Of a DNA stretch of 64,000 nt, positions 26,057 to 34,340 are shown piece after piece. Each line of letters starts with the position of its first letter. Position 1 is the stretch's first letter. The notes below the pieces were generated by a model. The model did not search any database, had not been told where the DNA came from, and worked only from the letters and a program-made list of their open reading frames with translations. Source of the stretch: Acidocella sp. (GTDB lineage: Bacteria; Pseudomonadota; Alphaproteobacteria; Acetobacterales; Acetobacteraceae); contig NZ_DAIEIF010000028.1 of NCBI RefSeq assembly GCF_027352905.1, positions 1 through 64,000 on the forward strand, read 5' to 3'. The position numbers and the translations under genes are program-made.

Positions 26057-26935
26057 TTATTTCACCAGGCTTTTTTCTCCGTCCGCCAGCGCTATTTCCG
26101 TGATGCGCAGGTCATGCTTGGTTTGGCGCGAGGGGAAACGGTCTTTCAACCCTTCCTCATGGATCGGTATGACCCGCCGGCTTTCGTGCCCAACCCGGCC
26201 GAGCATCTCATGGGTGGTGAAGACAAGATTGGCCTGACTGCCGGCGGCAAGCCCGACCGGCACGTAATACGGATCATCCGGCGTGCCGCCATCGAGATTT
26301 TCGAACTGGTAGACGAGATCGCCCGCGAACACCCAGGCATCCGCGCTCTGCCGCTTGCCGTCATTGCGAATGACGATGTACTGGCTGGCGGGGGTGTGCG
26401 TTTCATAGGCTGGATGAAGATCGATACCGGGAAACACGTCTTCCATCGGCCCCTTGACCAATACCAGCCGGCCCTGCTTCGCCAGGTCGACGGCGCGCAT
26501 GATATCGCCCGGATCGGTCGCGCCCATCAGCCAGCGGAATTGGCGGGGCAGCGCCATATAGGAAACCCAGGTGGTGATTTCCTTTTCCTGCACGTAGAAT
26601 GTCGCGTTGGGGAACAGCGCGATGCCGCCCATATGGTCGAAATGCGCATGGGTGATGATGCAATCCGTCACATCCTCGGGGCGGATTCCGCATTCCCCCA
26701 GCACCTCGTCCGGGCCGTGCCAGTTGCTGCTGCCGAAAGCGGTATGAAAATACGCGCCGTAATCAACGTTGTTATATCCCACATCGAGCAGGATGGTGCG
26801 GCCTTTTCCTTTCAGCAGGACATAGCAATAGGGCAGTTTGGATGTGCCCTTGTTATGGGCGCCATACACCACAGCGCTGCGCGGCATCTGGGTGATTTGG
26901 GAATATTCCAGAACCCATATCGAATAATCGGTCAT
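26057..26935 (-). CDS. Metallo-beta-lactamase-fold hydrolase, N-acyl-homoserine-lactonase-like
   Basis: 292 aa. The dinuclear metal motif is THAHFDHMGG. A downstream His (THTPASQYIV region) and Asp (FAGDLVYQFEN) complete the site, and HEEGLKDRFP is near the end. Overall layout and length resemble the AiiA/AttM type of lactonases. It is cytoplasmic: no signal peptide. GAGG lies 10 nt before the ATG. Activity on homoserine lactones is not proven by sequence; its place beside a ureide-degradation cluster could equally mean a cyclic-amide or lactone metabolite. Confidence 0.75.
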   Translation of the reverse strand: MTDYSIWVLEYSQITQMPRSAVVYGAHNKGTSKLPYCYVLLKGKGRTILLDVGYNNVDYGAYFHTAFGSSNWHGPDEVLGECGIRPEDVTDCIITHAHFDHMGGIALFPNATFYVQEKEITTWVSYMALPRQFRWLMGATDPGDIMRAVDLAKQGRLVLVKGPMEDVFPGIDLHPAYETHTPASQYIVIRNDGKRQSADAWVFAGDLVYQFENLDGGTPDDPYYVPVGLAAGSQANLVFTTHEMLGRVGHESRRVIPIHEEGLKDRFPSRQTKHDLRITEIALADGEKSLVK

Positions 26936-27010
26936 GCGCCTATTTCCTCACTTTGTTTTGTTTGCGAATTTCTTAGATCGTTCAAAAACCTGCCCCGGTA
27001 TTCCCAACCG

Positions 27011-27589
27011 TCAATTGTCACGCGCCAGGGCGTTGCGGTGCACGGCGCAACAAGCGCCGGAGAATTGCACCATCTCGAAACCGGGCAGCGCGGCGGCGGC
27101 ATGGTGCATCTCCCGCCAGCCGGATTTGAGTTGTGCCAGCGCCAGATCGCGCCGGGCCGGGTCGCGGCACTGCCGCGCATCGCTCAGCTTGCCGAGAACC
27201 GCTTCGATCGCGGCTTCCGCGCGCCGGAGATGATGGTGATGATGGGCGGCCCGCGGCGTGGCGCGCACGGAACGGATCGTTTCCGCGGCCTCCGCGAAAG
27301 ATCTGCGCGCCGCGGCGAGCAGGGGGTGATCCGGCCCCTCCGCCTCTCCGCCCGTCTCGGCTAGGATGAACCACGCCGCGATCTGCGCGCCCGCATGGTG
27401 CAGCGTATCGAAGGCCGGACGAATTTCCAGCACATAATTGACGGTCGGCCCGTCCGGCGGCGATTTTACCTCGGGAGACACCTCCCCGCACAGCAATGCG
27501 CTCGCGGAGGCGGCCTCGGCCTCGGCCGTGGTCAGCGTCTGGAAGCGCATGGCGTCACGTCCACTCGAATTCGAGCCTTGGTGCTCCAT
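27011..27589 (-). CDS. Unrecognised helical, histidine-rich protein in the ureide cluster
   Basis: 192 aa (179 if the ATG at 27550 is used; neither has a strong ribosome site). I recognise no family. It is predicted largely helical and soluble, with clustered histidines: LHHAGAQIAAWF, a run of five His around residue 118, and WREMHHAAAALPGFEMV, followed by ACCAVHR. Such spacing could bind metal or haem, but this is speculation. It lies between puuE and the lactonase-like gene on the same strand. A perfect 12-bp palindrome (CTCGAATTCGAG, 27564-27575) lies between the two possible starts. Confidence 0.6.
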   Translation of the reverse strand: MEHQGSNSSGRDAMRFQTLTTAEAEAASASALLCGEVSPEVKSPPDGPTVNYVLEIRPAFDTLHHAGAQIAAWFILAETGGEAEGPDHPLLAAARRSFAEAAETIRSVRATPRAAHHHHHLRRAEAAIEAVLGKLSDARQCRDPARRDLALAQLKSGWREMHHAAAALPGFEMVQFSGACCAVHRNALARDN

Positions 27590-27700
27590 GTTTCCGGGGC
27601 TGGAATCATCTCATCATTCGGCGTTTCACCGCTCCCTTGAGTTTTTGGCTTGCTCAAGCCTATCGTCATCCGGCCATCGAGGTCAATCTCGTTCCGGCTT

Positions 27701-28642
27701 TTATTTCGCCGGCGGTGGCATTTGTCGCATCCAGGCGCGGGCGATGTCGATGCGCCGCGCCACCCAGACATCCGGCAGCCCCGCCACGTGGTCCAGCAGC
27801 CGGCGCAGCGCGCCGATACGTGCCGGGCGGCCGATGATCCGGCAATGCAGTCCGACAGAGAGCAGTTTCGGGCACGCGGCACCCTCCGCCCGCAACGCCT
27901 CGATCGCGTCGCGCACATAGCGGAAGAAATGCCCGCCGGTATTGAATCCCTGCACGGCGGTAAAGCGCATGTCATTGGTGTCGAGCGTATAGGGCAGAAT
28001 GAGCTGCGGGCGGCCCCAGCTGGGATCGTAATACGGCAGATCATCCGCATATGAATCGGAATCGTAGAGAAACCCGCCATCCTCCGCCACCAGCCGGGCG
28101 GTGTTGGGGCTGGTGCGGCCGGTGTACCAGCCGAGCGGTCTTTGCCCGGTGAGGGTGGTGATGATCTCGATGGCGCGCTGCATATGCTCGCGCTCCACCG
28201 CCTCCGGCACGTATTGGTAATTGACCCAGCGATAGCCATGGCTGGCGATCTCCCAGCCCGAATTCAACATCGCCTCCACCGCCGCCGGGTTGCGCTGCAT
28301 CGCCATCGCCACGCCGAAAACGGTGAGCGGCAGCCCCCGTTCCGCGAATAGCGCCCGTACCCGCCAGAACCCCGCCCGCGCGCCGTAATCGTAGAGGCTT
28401 TCCATGGAATGGTGGCGCAGTCCGGACACCGGCGCGGCATTCACGATCTCGGAGAGGAACGTCTCCGCCCCGCTATCGCCATGCAGAATGGAATTCTCCG
28501 CCCCTTCCTCGTAATTGAGCACGAAGCTGAGCGCGAGCCGCGCCCCGCCCGGCCAGGAGATCACCGGCGGCCGCCCGGCATAGCCGGCAAGGTCGCGAGG
28601 ATAGGCGGGGGTGTTAGCCGCCGCGATAGGTGGTGTAGCCAT
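27701..28642 (-). CDS. puuE: PuuE-type allantoinase (polysaccharide-deacetylase fold)
   Basis: 313 aa. YPRDLAGYAGRPPVISWPGG near the start, LNYEEGAEN, SHGYRWVNYQYV and WYTGRTSPNTARLV are characteristic of cofactor-independent allantoinases of the PuuE family, which open the hydantoin ring of (S)-allantoin to allantoate. Its start overlaps uraH by 29 bp. The order uraD-uraH-puuE on one strand is a classic urate-degradation module. Confidence 0.9.
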   Translation of the reverse strand: MATPPIAAANTPAYPRDLAGYAGRPPVISWPGGARLALSFVLNYEEGAENSILHGDSGAETFLSEIVNAAPVSGLRHHSMESLYDYGARAGFWRVRALFAERGLPLTVFGVAMAMQRNPAAVEAMLNSGWEIASHGYRWVNYQYVPEAVEREHMQRAIEIITTLTGQRPLGWYTGRTSPNTARLVAEDGGFLYDSDSYADDLPYYDPSWGRPQLILPYTLDTNDMRFTAVQGFNTGGHFFRYVRDAIEALRAEGAACPKLLSVGLHCRIIGRPARIGALRRLLDHVAGLPDVWVARRIDIARAWMRQMPPPAK

Positions 28643-28922
28643 ACGCGCTCAGAATCAACGGAACATGATAGTGCCGCTCCGGCTCATGCACCAGGATGCG
28701 CACGGGGATGATGTCGTAGAACTCCGCCGCCCGCCGGTAGGCCGCCGCGTGGAAGCGCAATTCATACACCCCCGCCACCAGCGTCTCCGCCAGCGTGGCG
28801 CGGCCGCCCGCATCCAACGTAGCGGTGAGATGCTGCCCGCCCGGCGCGCGCAGCTCCACCTCCATTCCCGCCGCGCCGCCGCCCTTCACGATATCCAGCA
28901 CATGGGTGGTGATCCCCCTCAT
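28614..28922 (-). CDS. uraH: 5-hydroxyisourate hydrolase
   Basis: 102 aa transthyretin-like protein. ITTHVLDIVKGGGAAGMEVEL at the N-terminus (with catalytic His), FHAAAYRR... and the C-terminal YGYTTYRGG, where the family consensus is YRGS. It hydrolyses 5-hydroxyisourate from uricase to OHCU. ATGA overlap with uraD upstream and overlap with puuE downstream indicate one transcript. Confidence 0.92.
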   Translation of the reverse strand: MRGITTHVLDIVKGGGAAGMEVELRAPGGQHLTATLDAGGRATLAETLVAGVYELRFHAAAYRRAAEFYDIIPVRILVHEPERHYHVPLILSAYGYTTYRGG

Positions 28923-29398
28923 GGCGCCATATCCTCCAAACGTAGCCAGACGATCCCGGCGATCTCCCGCAGCGCCTGGGATTTTTCCGCCTCCGGTTCG
29001 TTTTGCAGCCGCCGCGCGAAGCTGTCCAGAATCGCCGCCTTGTTCTTCTGCCGGCGGACGCAGATGATGAAGGGGAAGCCGAATTTCTCCCTATAGGCGG
29101 TGTTCAGCGCCATGAAGCGGTCATGCTCTTCCGGGCTCAGCGCGCGTAGCCCGGCGCCCTCCTGTTCGCTGGCGGAGGCGGCGGTGAGCGGCGCTTGCCC
29201 GGCGCCAAGTTCCGGGTGGGCGCGGATCAGCGCCAGCTGCTCCGCCGGGGTGGCGTCCTCCACCACCCGCATCAGCGCCGCGTGCAGCGCCGCCTTGTCC
29301 GGAAACGGCGCGGCGGCGAAGGCGCGCTCCACCACCCAGGGGGAATGCTCGAACAGGCTAAGAAACGGGGCCGCTTCAGTAATCAAGCCGGACTCCAT
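28919..29398 (-). CDS. uraD: OHCU decarboxylase
   Basis: 159 aa. IRAHPELG carries the catalytic His, and TAYREKFGFPFIICVRRQ is the invariant family segment. It decarboxylates 2-oxo-4-hydroxy-4-carboxy-5-ureidoimidazoline to (S)-allantoin. First gene of uraD-uraH-puuE; the promoter probably lies in the 96-bp divergent spacer shared with the M20 peptidase gene. Confidence 0.92.
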   Translation of the reverse strand: MESGLITEAAPFLSLFEHSPWVVERAFAAAPFPDKAALHAALMRVVEDATPAEQLALIRAHPELGAGQAPLTAASASEQEGAGLRALSPEEHDRFMALNTAYREKFGFPFIICVRRQKNKAAILDSFARRLQNEPEAEKSQALREIAGIVWLRLEDMAP

Positions 29399-29494
29399 GC
29401 ATTCAACCAGAGCGCGGCCTCATACTGGCCCGCGCCGCGCCGCCGCGCAACGGTTCTTCCGGCCTCACCGAAAAGCGGCTAGCCTGGAGAGGAG

Positions 29495-30712
29495 ATGACC
29501 CACCTCGTTGAACTCGTGGATGCCCACGCCGCCACCCAGGCGGAGTTTCTCGCCCGGCTGGTGCGCCAGCCCTCCGACAATCCTCCGGGCGATTGCGCTC
29601 CCCATGCCCGGCTGGCGGCGGACCTGCTGGAGGAGCTCGGCTTCAAGGTCGAGCGGCATAGCGTGCCGGAGCCGCTCGTGCGCATGCATGGCATGGTCAG
29701 CTGCGTCAATCTCATCATCCGCCACGGCTTCGGCCCCGGCCCCACCATCGCCCTCAGCGCCCATGGCGATGTGGTTCCCCCCGGCGAGGGCTGGACCGCC
29801 GACCCCTATGGCGCGGAAATCCGCGAGGGCTGGATGTATGGGCGCGGCGCGGCGGTTTCGAAATGCGACATCTCCACCTACGCCTTTGCCCTGCGCGCCT
29901 TGCGCGAGAGCCGGCTGCCCCTGCGCGGCACGGTCGAGATTCATGTCACTCACGACGAGGAGACGGGCGGGGCGATCGGTCCCGCCTGGCTGCTGGCGCA
30001 AGGGCTGACCAAGCCGGATTACGCCATCGCCCCCGGCTTCTCCTATAGCGTGGTCACCGCCCATAATGGCTGCCTGCATCTGGAGGTGACGCTGCTGGGC
30101 CGCTCCGCCCATGCCGCCCGGCCGGAAACCGGGATCGACGCGCTGGAAGCCGCGGCCATCGTGCTGAGCGCGCTTTACGCGGAGCGGGCGCGTCTTGGCA
30201 CCCATGTCTCGCGCTTTCCCGGCATTGGCGCGCCCGGCCTCACGGTCGGGCTCATCGCGGGCGGCATCAACACCAACGTGGTGCCAGACAAGGTGACGCT
30301 GCGGCTGGACCGGCGCCTCACCCCGGAGGAGGACCCGGCGGCGGTGGAGGAGGGGCTGCGCGAACTCATCACCCGCGCCGCTTCCATGGTGGCGGGGGCG
30401 CGCGCGGAAATCCGCCAGGTTCTTTTCGCCCAGCCGCTCACCCCTTTGCCCGGCGCGGAGAGGCTGGCGGCGGCACTCGCCCGCCGCGCCAGCGAGGTGT
30501 TCGGCGAGCGCATCGGCACCGCCGGCGTGCCGCTTTACACCGATGCCCGCCATTACGCCGCCGCCGGCATTCCCACCGTGCTTTACGGCGCCGGGCCGCG
30601 CAGCCTGGAGGAGGCCAATGCCCACCGCGCCGATGAGCGCCTGCCCCTCGCCGACCTCAACCGGGCGACGCAAGTGGTGGCGCTGGCCTTGGCGGATCTC
30701 CTGGCCGGCTGA
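29495..30712 (+). CDS. M20-family metallopeptidase/deacylase
   Basis: 405 aa. Metal and catalytic motifs of the ArgE/DapE/CPG2 fold are visible: SAHGDVVP, YGRGAAVSKCD, and THDEETGG with the catalytic Glu. The dimerisation domain (residues about 185-300) and C-terminal His region are complete. The Asp-Met-Lys-Gly stretch of typical members (GRGxxDMKGG) is changed to AAVSKCD. Divergent from uraD and convergent with allC, so it may act on a ureido or N-carbamoyl compound, but the substrate is unknown. Confidence 0.82.
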   Translation: MTHLVELVDAHAATQAEFLARLVRQPSDNPPGDCAPHARLAADLLEELGFKVERHSVPEPLVRMHGMVSCVNLIIRHGFGPGPTIALSAHGDVVPPGEGWTADPYGAEIREGWMYGRGAAVSKCDISTYAFALRALRESRLPLRGTVEIHVTHDEETGGAIGPAWLLAQGLTKPDYAIAPGFSYSVVTAHNGCLHLEVTLLGRSAHAARPETGIDALEAAAIVLSALYAERARLGTHVSRFPGIGAPGLTVGLIAGGINTNVVPDKVTLRLDRRLTPEEDPAAVEEGLRELITRAASMVAGARAEIRQVLFAQPLTPLPGAERLAAALARRASEVFGERIGTAGVPLYTDARHYAAAGIPTVLYGAGPRSLEEANAHRADERLPLADLNRATQVVALALADLLAG

Positions 30713-30723
30713 AGCGGTTCCAT

Positions 30724-31962
30724 TCACCGCCGCTCCAGGCGGCCGAGGAAATCCAGCATCACCCGCGCGGCCATTTCCGCATCCGCGGCGCTCACGGATT
30801 CGGCGGGGTTGTGACTCACCCCGGCGCGGCAGCGGATGAACAGCATCGCCACGGGGCAGAGCGCCGCCAGGCTCATCGCGTCATGCCCGGCGCCGGAGGC
30901 GAGGCGGAAGGGGTGCAGCCCCAGCCCGGCGATGGCCTCCGCCAGCAGGCTCTGCGCGGCGGCATCGCACAGGCAGGGGGCGAGGCGCTGCACCAGCCTG
31001 ACCTCCTGGGCGATTCCCCGCCGCGCGCATAATTCCGCCAGCCCGGCGCGGAACTCCGCCTCCGCCCGGTCCCGCGCCTCGGCCAGCGGCGCGCGCAGAT
31101 CCACGGAGAATTGGCAATGTCCAGGAATCACATTGCCCATGCCCGGCTCGACGGTGAGCGCGCCCACCGTGCCGGTGATCCCCGCGGCGGCGGCGATGCG
31201 CTCCACCAGCAGCACCGCTTCCGCCGCCGCGGCCAAGGCGTCCCGGCGCAGAGGCATGGGCGTGGTGCCCGCATGGTTGGCCATGCCCGCCAGGCGGACG
31301 GCGAGGCGCGTCTGCGCGGCGATGCCGGTGACGATTCCAACCGGCAGGCCCTCCGCCTCCAGCACCGGCCCCTGCTCGATATGCGGCTCGAGATAAAGAA
31401 ACACATCCTTCCGCGCCGGCGCGGCTTGCAGCGCCGCCGGGTCCAGCCCGAAGCCGCGCAGCGCCGCCGCCATCGTCACCCCCGCCTCATCCACGAGGCC
31501 GGCGGGATCGGCGGCGAGCGTGCCGGCGAGATAGCGGCTGCCGGTCATGGAGGCATGGAAGCGCGACCCCTCCTCATCCCCGAAGGCCAGCACCTCGATG
31601 GCGAAGGGCAGGCGGCGGCCCTGCCGCGCCAGCTCCTCCACCACGCCCAGCCCCAGCATCACGCCGAGCGCGCCGTCATAGGCGCCGCCATCGCGCACCG
31701 AATCGATATGCGAGCCGATCAGCAGCGTCCGTCCGGGCTGCGTGCCCTCATAACGGCCGATCAGCGTGGCCGCCGGGTCCAGCCGCACCGCCATGCCCGC
31801 CGCCTCCATCCAGCCTTGCAGCGCCGCCAAAGCGGCGCGATGGGCCTGGGTGAGAAAGCGGCGGGTGAGCGCCCGCGGCTCCTCGCTGTAAGGCGGCCGT
31901 TTGAACAGGTCGCATCGGGAAAGGGCAATTTCGCCCAAGCTGGCGGGCGGAGCGTCCGGCAT
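30724..31962 (-). CDS. allC: Allantoate amidohydrolase / N-carbamoyl-amino-acid hydrolase family (AllC-like)
   Basis: 412 aa M20C enzyme. GSHIDSVRDGGAYDGALGV supplies the two metals, FGDEEGSRF holds the catalytic Glu, LEPHIEQGPVLE and ASGAGHDAMSLA complete the metal and substrate site. The neighbourhood (uraD, uraH, puuE) makes allantoate the likely substrate, giving ureidoglycine, CO2 and ammonia. By sequence alone, N-carbamoyl-L-amino-acid hydrolase or beta-ureidopropionase cannot be excluded. Confidence 0.82.
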   Translation of the reverse strand: MPDAPPASLGEIALSRCDLFKRPPYSEEPRALTRRFLTQAHRAALAALQGWMEAAGMAVRLDPAATLIGRYEGTQPGRTLLIGSHIDSVRDGGAYDGALGVMLGLGVVEELARQGRRLPFAIEVLAFGDEEGSRFHASMTGSRYLAGTLAADPAGLVDEAGVTMAAALRGFGLDPAALQAAPARKDVFLYLEPHIEQGPVLEAEGLPVGIVTGIAAQTRLAVRLAGMANHAGTTPMPLRRDALAAAAEAVLLVERIAAAAGITGTVGALTVEPGMGNVIPGHCQFSVDLRAPLAEARDRAEAEFRAGLAELCARRGIAQEVRLVQRLAPCLCDAAAQSLLAEAIAGLGLHPFRLASGAGHDAMSLAALCPVAMLFIRCRAGVSHNPAESVSAADAEMAARVMLDFLGRLERR

Positions 31963-31987
31963 GCCTAAAATCTAGCCGGATAAAGCG

Positions 31988-31999
31988 ATTGCCGGCAAT
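31988..31999. promoter_or_regulatory. Palindrome in the allC / flavoprotein divergent promoter
   Basis: ATTGCCGGCAAT, a perfect 12-bp palindrome centred between the two start codons (31962 on minus, 32033 on plus). It is a candidate operator for a shared regulator of the ureide genes, based on position and symmetry only. Confidence 0.3.
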
Positions 32000-32032
32000 G
32001 CGCCGCGCGGTTAGGCTTGGTTTTGAACCTTC

Positions 32033-33499
32033 ATGAAACTGGGGTTGCCGGACATGGATCATGCCAATCAGCCACGTGCCAATCAGCCGCTCGCTTCGGC
32101 GCTGGCGGCGCTCTCGGCGCGGGTGCGGCACGATCTCGAATGCCTCGACTACCCGGCCCGGCCCTGGGTCCGCCCGCATACCAGCCCGGAAGGCCATGTG
32201 CATGACGTGCTGATCATCGGCGGCGGGCAGAGCGGTCTCGCCTGCGCCTTCGCGCTGCTGCGCGAGAAGGTGGAAAACATCCTGGTCATCGACGAGAACC
32301 CGCCCGGCCAGGAGGGCCCCTGGGTCACTTATGCCCGCATGGTGACGCTACGCACGCCCAAGCATCTCACCAGCGTCGATCTCGGCATCCCCTCGCTCAC
32401 CTTCCGCGCCTGGTGGGAGGCGCAATACGGCCCGGAAGGCTGGAAGGCCCTGGGCAAGATCCCGCGCGGCGAGTGGATGCGCTACCTCGTCTGGTACCGC
32501 AAGACGCTCGGCCTGCCGGTGCGCAACGAGACCCGCGCCACCCTGATCGAGCCGGTGCGGCGCGGGCTGTTCCGGGTGCGGGCGGCGGGGCCGGGCGCGC
32601 CGGAGAGCGGGTTTTTCCTCGCCCGCAAGGTGGTGCTGGCCACCGGCATCCAGGGCGGGGGGGAGTGGCATACCCCGGATTTCATCAAGGCCCTGCCGAA
32701 ATCGCGCTACGCCCACACCGCCGAGGCGGTGGATTACGCCGCCCTGGCGGGACGTAAAATCGGCATTCTCGGCGGCGGGGCCTCGGCCTTCGACAACGCC
32801 CAATACGCGCTGGGCGCGGGGGCGGCGGCGGTGGATGTGTTCATCCGCCGCGCGGCGCTGCCGCGCGTCAATCCCATCCGCATCATGGAGTCGGCCGGGT
32901 TCCTTGGCCATTTCTCGGATCTTTCGGACGCCCAGCGCTATGACGGCATCTCCCATTTCCTCTCCTTCAACCAGCCCCCCACCAATGACACCTTCAGCCG
33001 CGCCGCCGCCTATCCCGGCTTTACCTTTCACCCCGGCGAACCCTGGCTCGCGGTGCGCGAGACGCCCGCCGGGGTGGAGGTGACGACGCCGAAAGGGGGT
33101 TACGTCTTCGATTTCCTCGTGCTGTCCACCGGGCTGCTCACCGATGCCCGGCTGCGCCCGGAACTCGCCCTTCTGGCCGGGGACATTGCCTGCTGGCGGG
33201 ACAAATACCAGCCGCCCAAGCCGAATCCGCTGGTGGATGACCATCCCTATCTCCAGCCGGATTTCGCCTTCACCCCCCGCAGCCCGGCGGCGGCGGCGCG
33301 GCTGCACGGCTTGTTCAATTTCAACTACGCCGCGCTGGCCAGCCTGGGACTTTCCGCCTCCGCCCTCTCGGGCATGAAATTCGCGGTGCCCAAACTCACC
33401 TACGGCATCGTCTCGCAGCTTTTCACGGATGACGCGGCGGAGATCCTCGCCGATTACAAAGCCTATGCGGAGGAGGAGTTCACCGGAACCTGGCCTTGA
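32033..33499 (+). CDS. FAD/NAD(P)-dependent oxidoreductase, flavin monooxygenase-like
   Basis: 488 aa (481 if the ATG at 32054, after CTGGGG, is the start). FAD-binding VLIIGGGQSGLACAFALL (GxGxxG), a second nucleotide-binding IGILGGGASAFDNAQYAL, and an ATG-like VVLATGIQGG motif give the two-Rossmann layout of flavin-containing monooxygenases. No signal peptide. Divergent from allC. The ureide pathway needs an enzyme to oxidise urate, and no uricase is in the window. Whether this flavoprotein does so is a guess; it does not resemble HpxO. It overlaps the TetR gene by 37 bp at the 3' end. Confidence 0.78.
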   Translation: MKLGLPDMDHANQPRANQPLASALAALSARVRHDLECLDYPARPWVRPHTSPEGHVHDVLIIGGGQSGLACAFALLREKVENILVIDENPPGQEGPWVTYARMVTLRTPKHLTSVDLGIPSLTFRAWWEAQYGPEGWKALGKIPRGEWMRYLVWYRKTLGLPVRNETRATLIEPVRRGLFRVRAAGPGAPESGFFLARKVVLATGIQGGGEWHTPDFIKALPKSRYAHTAEAVDYAALAGRKIGILGGGASAFDNAQYALGAGAAAVDVFIRRAALPRVNPIRIMESAGFLGHFSDLSDAQRYDGISHFLSFNQPPTNDTFSRAAAYPGFTFHPGEPWLAVRETPAGVEVTTPKGGYVFDFLVLSTGLLTDARLRPELALLAGDIACWRDKYQPPKPNPLVDDHPYLQPDFAFTPRSPAAAARLHGLFNFNYAALASLGLSASALSGMKFAVPKLTYGIVSQLFTDDAAEILADYKAYAEEEFTGTWP

Positions 33500-34149
33500 G
33501 GCGGGACGGCGAGCCCATGCAGAAACATCTGGATGCAGGCGTGGATATGCTCCACCCGCTCGGCGCCGGCGGGGTATTCCACCTCGCCCGTGCTTTTGAC
33601 GATGATGGCGCCATAAACCATGTCCATCAGGATATTGGCGGCGCGGCGCGGGTCGCAGGGCTTGAGCCGCCCCCTCGCGCTTTGCCGGGCGAGCCAGCCC
33701 GCGAGCTCCGCGCGCGAAACCTCCGCCCCGCATAGCCGCACCGCCTCCCGCAATTCCGGAAAATGTCCGCCCTCGGCCACCACCAGATGCAGCAGCCCGA
33801 GCCGGACGCGGTCCGCCTCCTCATCCAGCGAGGCCTGGAACATCCGCTCCAGCGCCGCGTCCAGCGGCAGCGTCTCGTCCACCGGAAAATTCAGCCATTT
33901 GGCCCGCGTCGCGGCGATGACTTCCTTGAACAGCCCGGGCTTGCCAGGAAACAGGCGGTAGAGGGTCTGCTTGGAGATCTTGCAGGCGGCGGCGATCTCG
34001 TCGGTGGTGGTGGCGCCATAACCCTTTTCGAGGAAAAGCTGGCAGGCCATTTCGACGATGGCGCGCCGCTGGGCCGCGTCCGGCCTGGTTTTCGGCCGTC
34101 CCCGGCAGCGCCCGGCATCGCCCATCCTCGCAGGAACCGTGGAATTCAT
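33463..34149 (-). CDS. TetR/AcrR-family repressor
   Basis: 228 aa. The N-terminal helix-turn-helix is AAQRRAIVEMACQLFLEKGY then TTTDEIAAACKISKQTLYRL, clearly TetR-like. The variable ligand-binding domain follows, ending with HACIQMFLHGLA. The basic extension CRGRPKTRPD precedes the domain. Start chosen at 34149 to leave the divergent promoter free; in-frame upstream starts exist. It is divergent from an RND efflux operon with a symmetric site between them, so it is the probable local repressor. Confidence 0.88.
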   Translation of the reverse strand: MNSTVPARMGDAGRCRGRPKTRPDAAQRRAIVEMACQLFLEKGYGATTTDEIAAACKISKQTLYRLFPGKPGLFKEVIAATRAKWLNFPVDETLPLDAALERMFQASLDEEADRVRLGLLHLVVAEGGHFPELREAVRLCGAEVSRAELAGWLARQSARGRLKPCDPRRAANILMDMVYGAIIVKSTGEVEYPAGAERVEHIHACIQMFLHGLAVPPQGQVPVNSSSA

Positions 34150-34193
34150 TTGAGTTTCGACCCCCGGTATGTCTGTTGCCCTGGACGCTCGGC

Positions 34194-34238
34194 TTGACAG
34201 CGCCATGAAGGCCATATTACCAGTACCAGGAAGTACTG
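34194..34238 (+). promoter_or_regulatory. Promoter and candidate TetR operator of the RND efflux operon
   Basis: TTGACA (34194-34199), a perfect -35 hexamer, is followed 15-17 nt later by TATTAC/TTACCA as a weak -10. Overlapping and following the -10 is CAGTAC-CAGGAA-GTACTG (34221-34238), a perfect 6-bp inverted repeat. This is the expected geometry for repression by the divergent TetR protein. The actual operator is not proven. Confidence 0.55.
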
Positions 34239-34340
34239 TAAATGTAACGGGGCTTATTTCGTTTGTCTGGCGCCTTGTTTGTGGCCACGGCCTGGCGTCT
34301 CTCTGCTGCTTTTCCATGAGGCTTCGGGTCTGAGGTGAAT

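Noticed and set aside
24470-27364. 964-codon plus-strand open frame
   Set aside because: Antisense shadow across the aldehyde dehydrogenase and lactonase genes and the repeat; no family motif, and the opposite-strand genes have complete catalytic sites.
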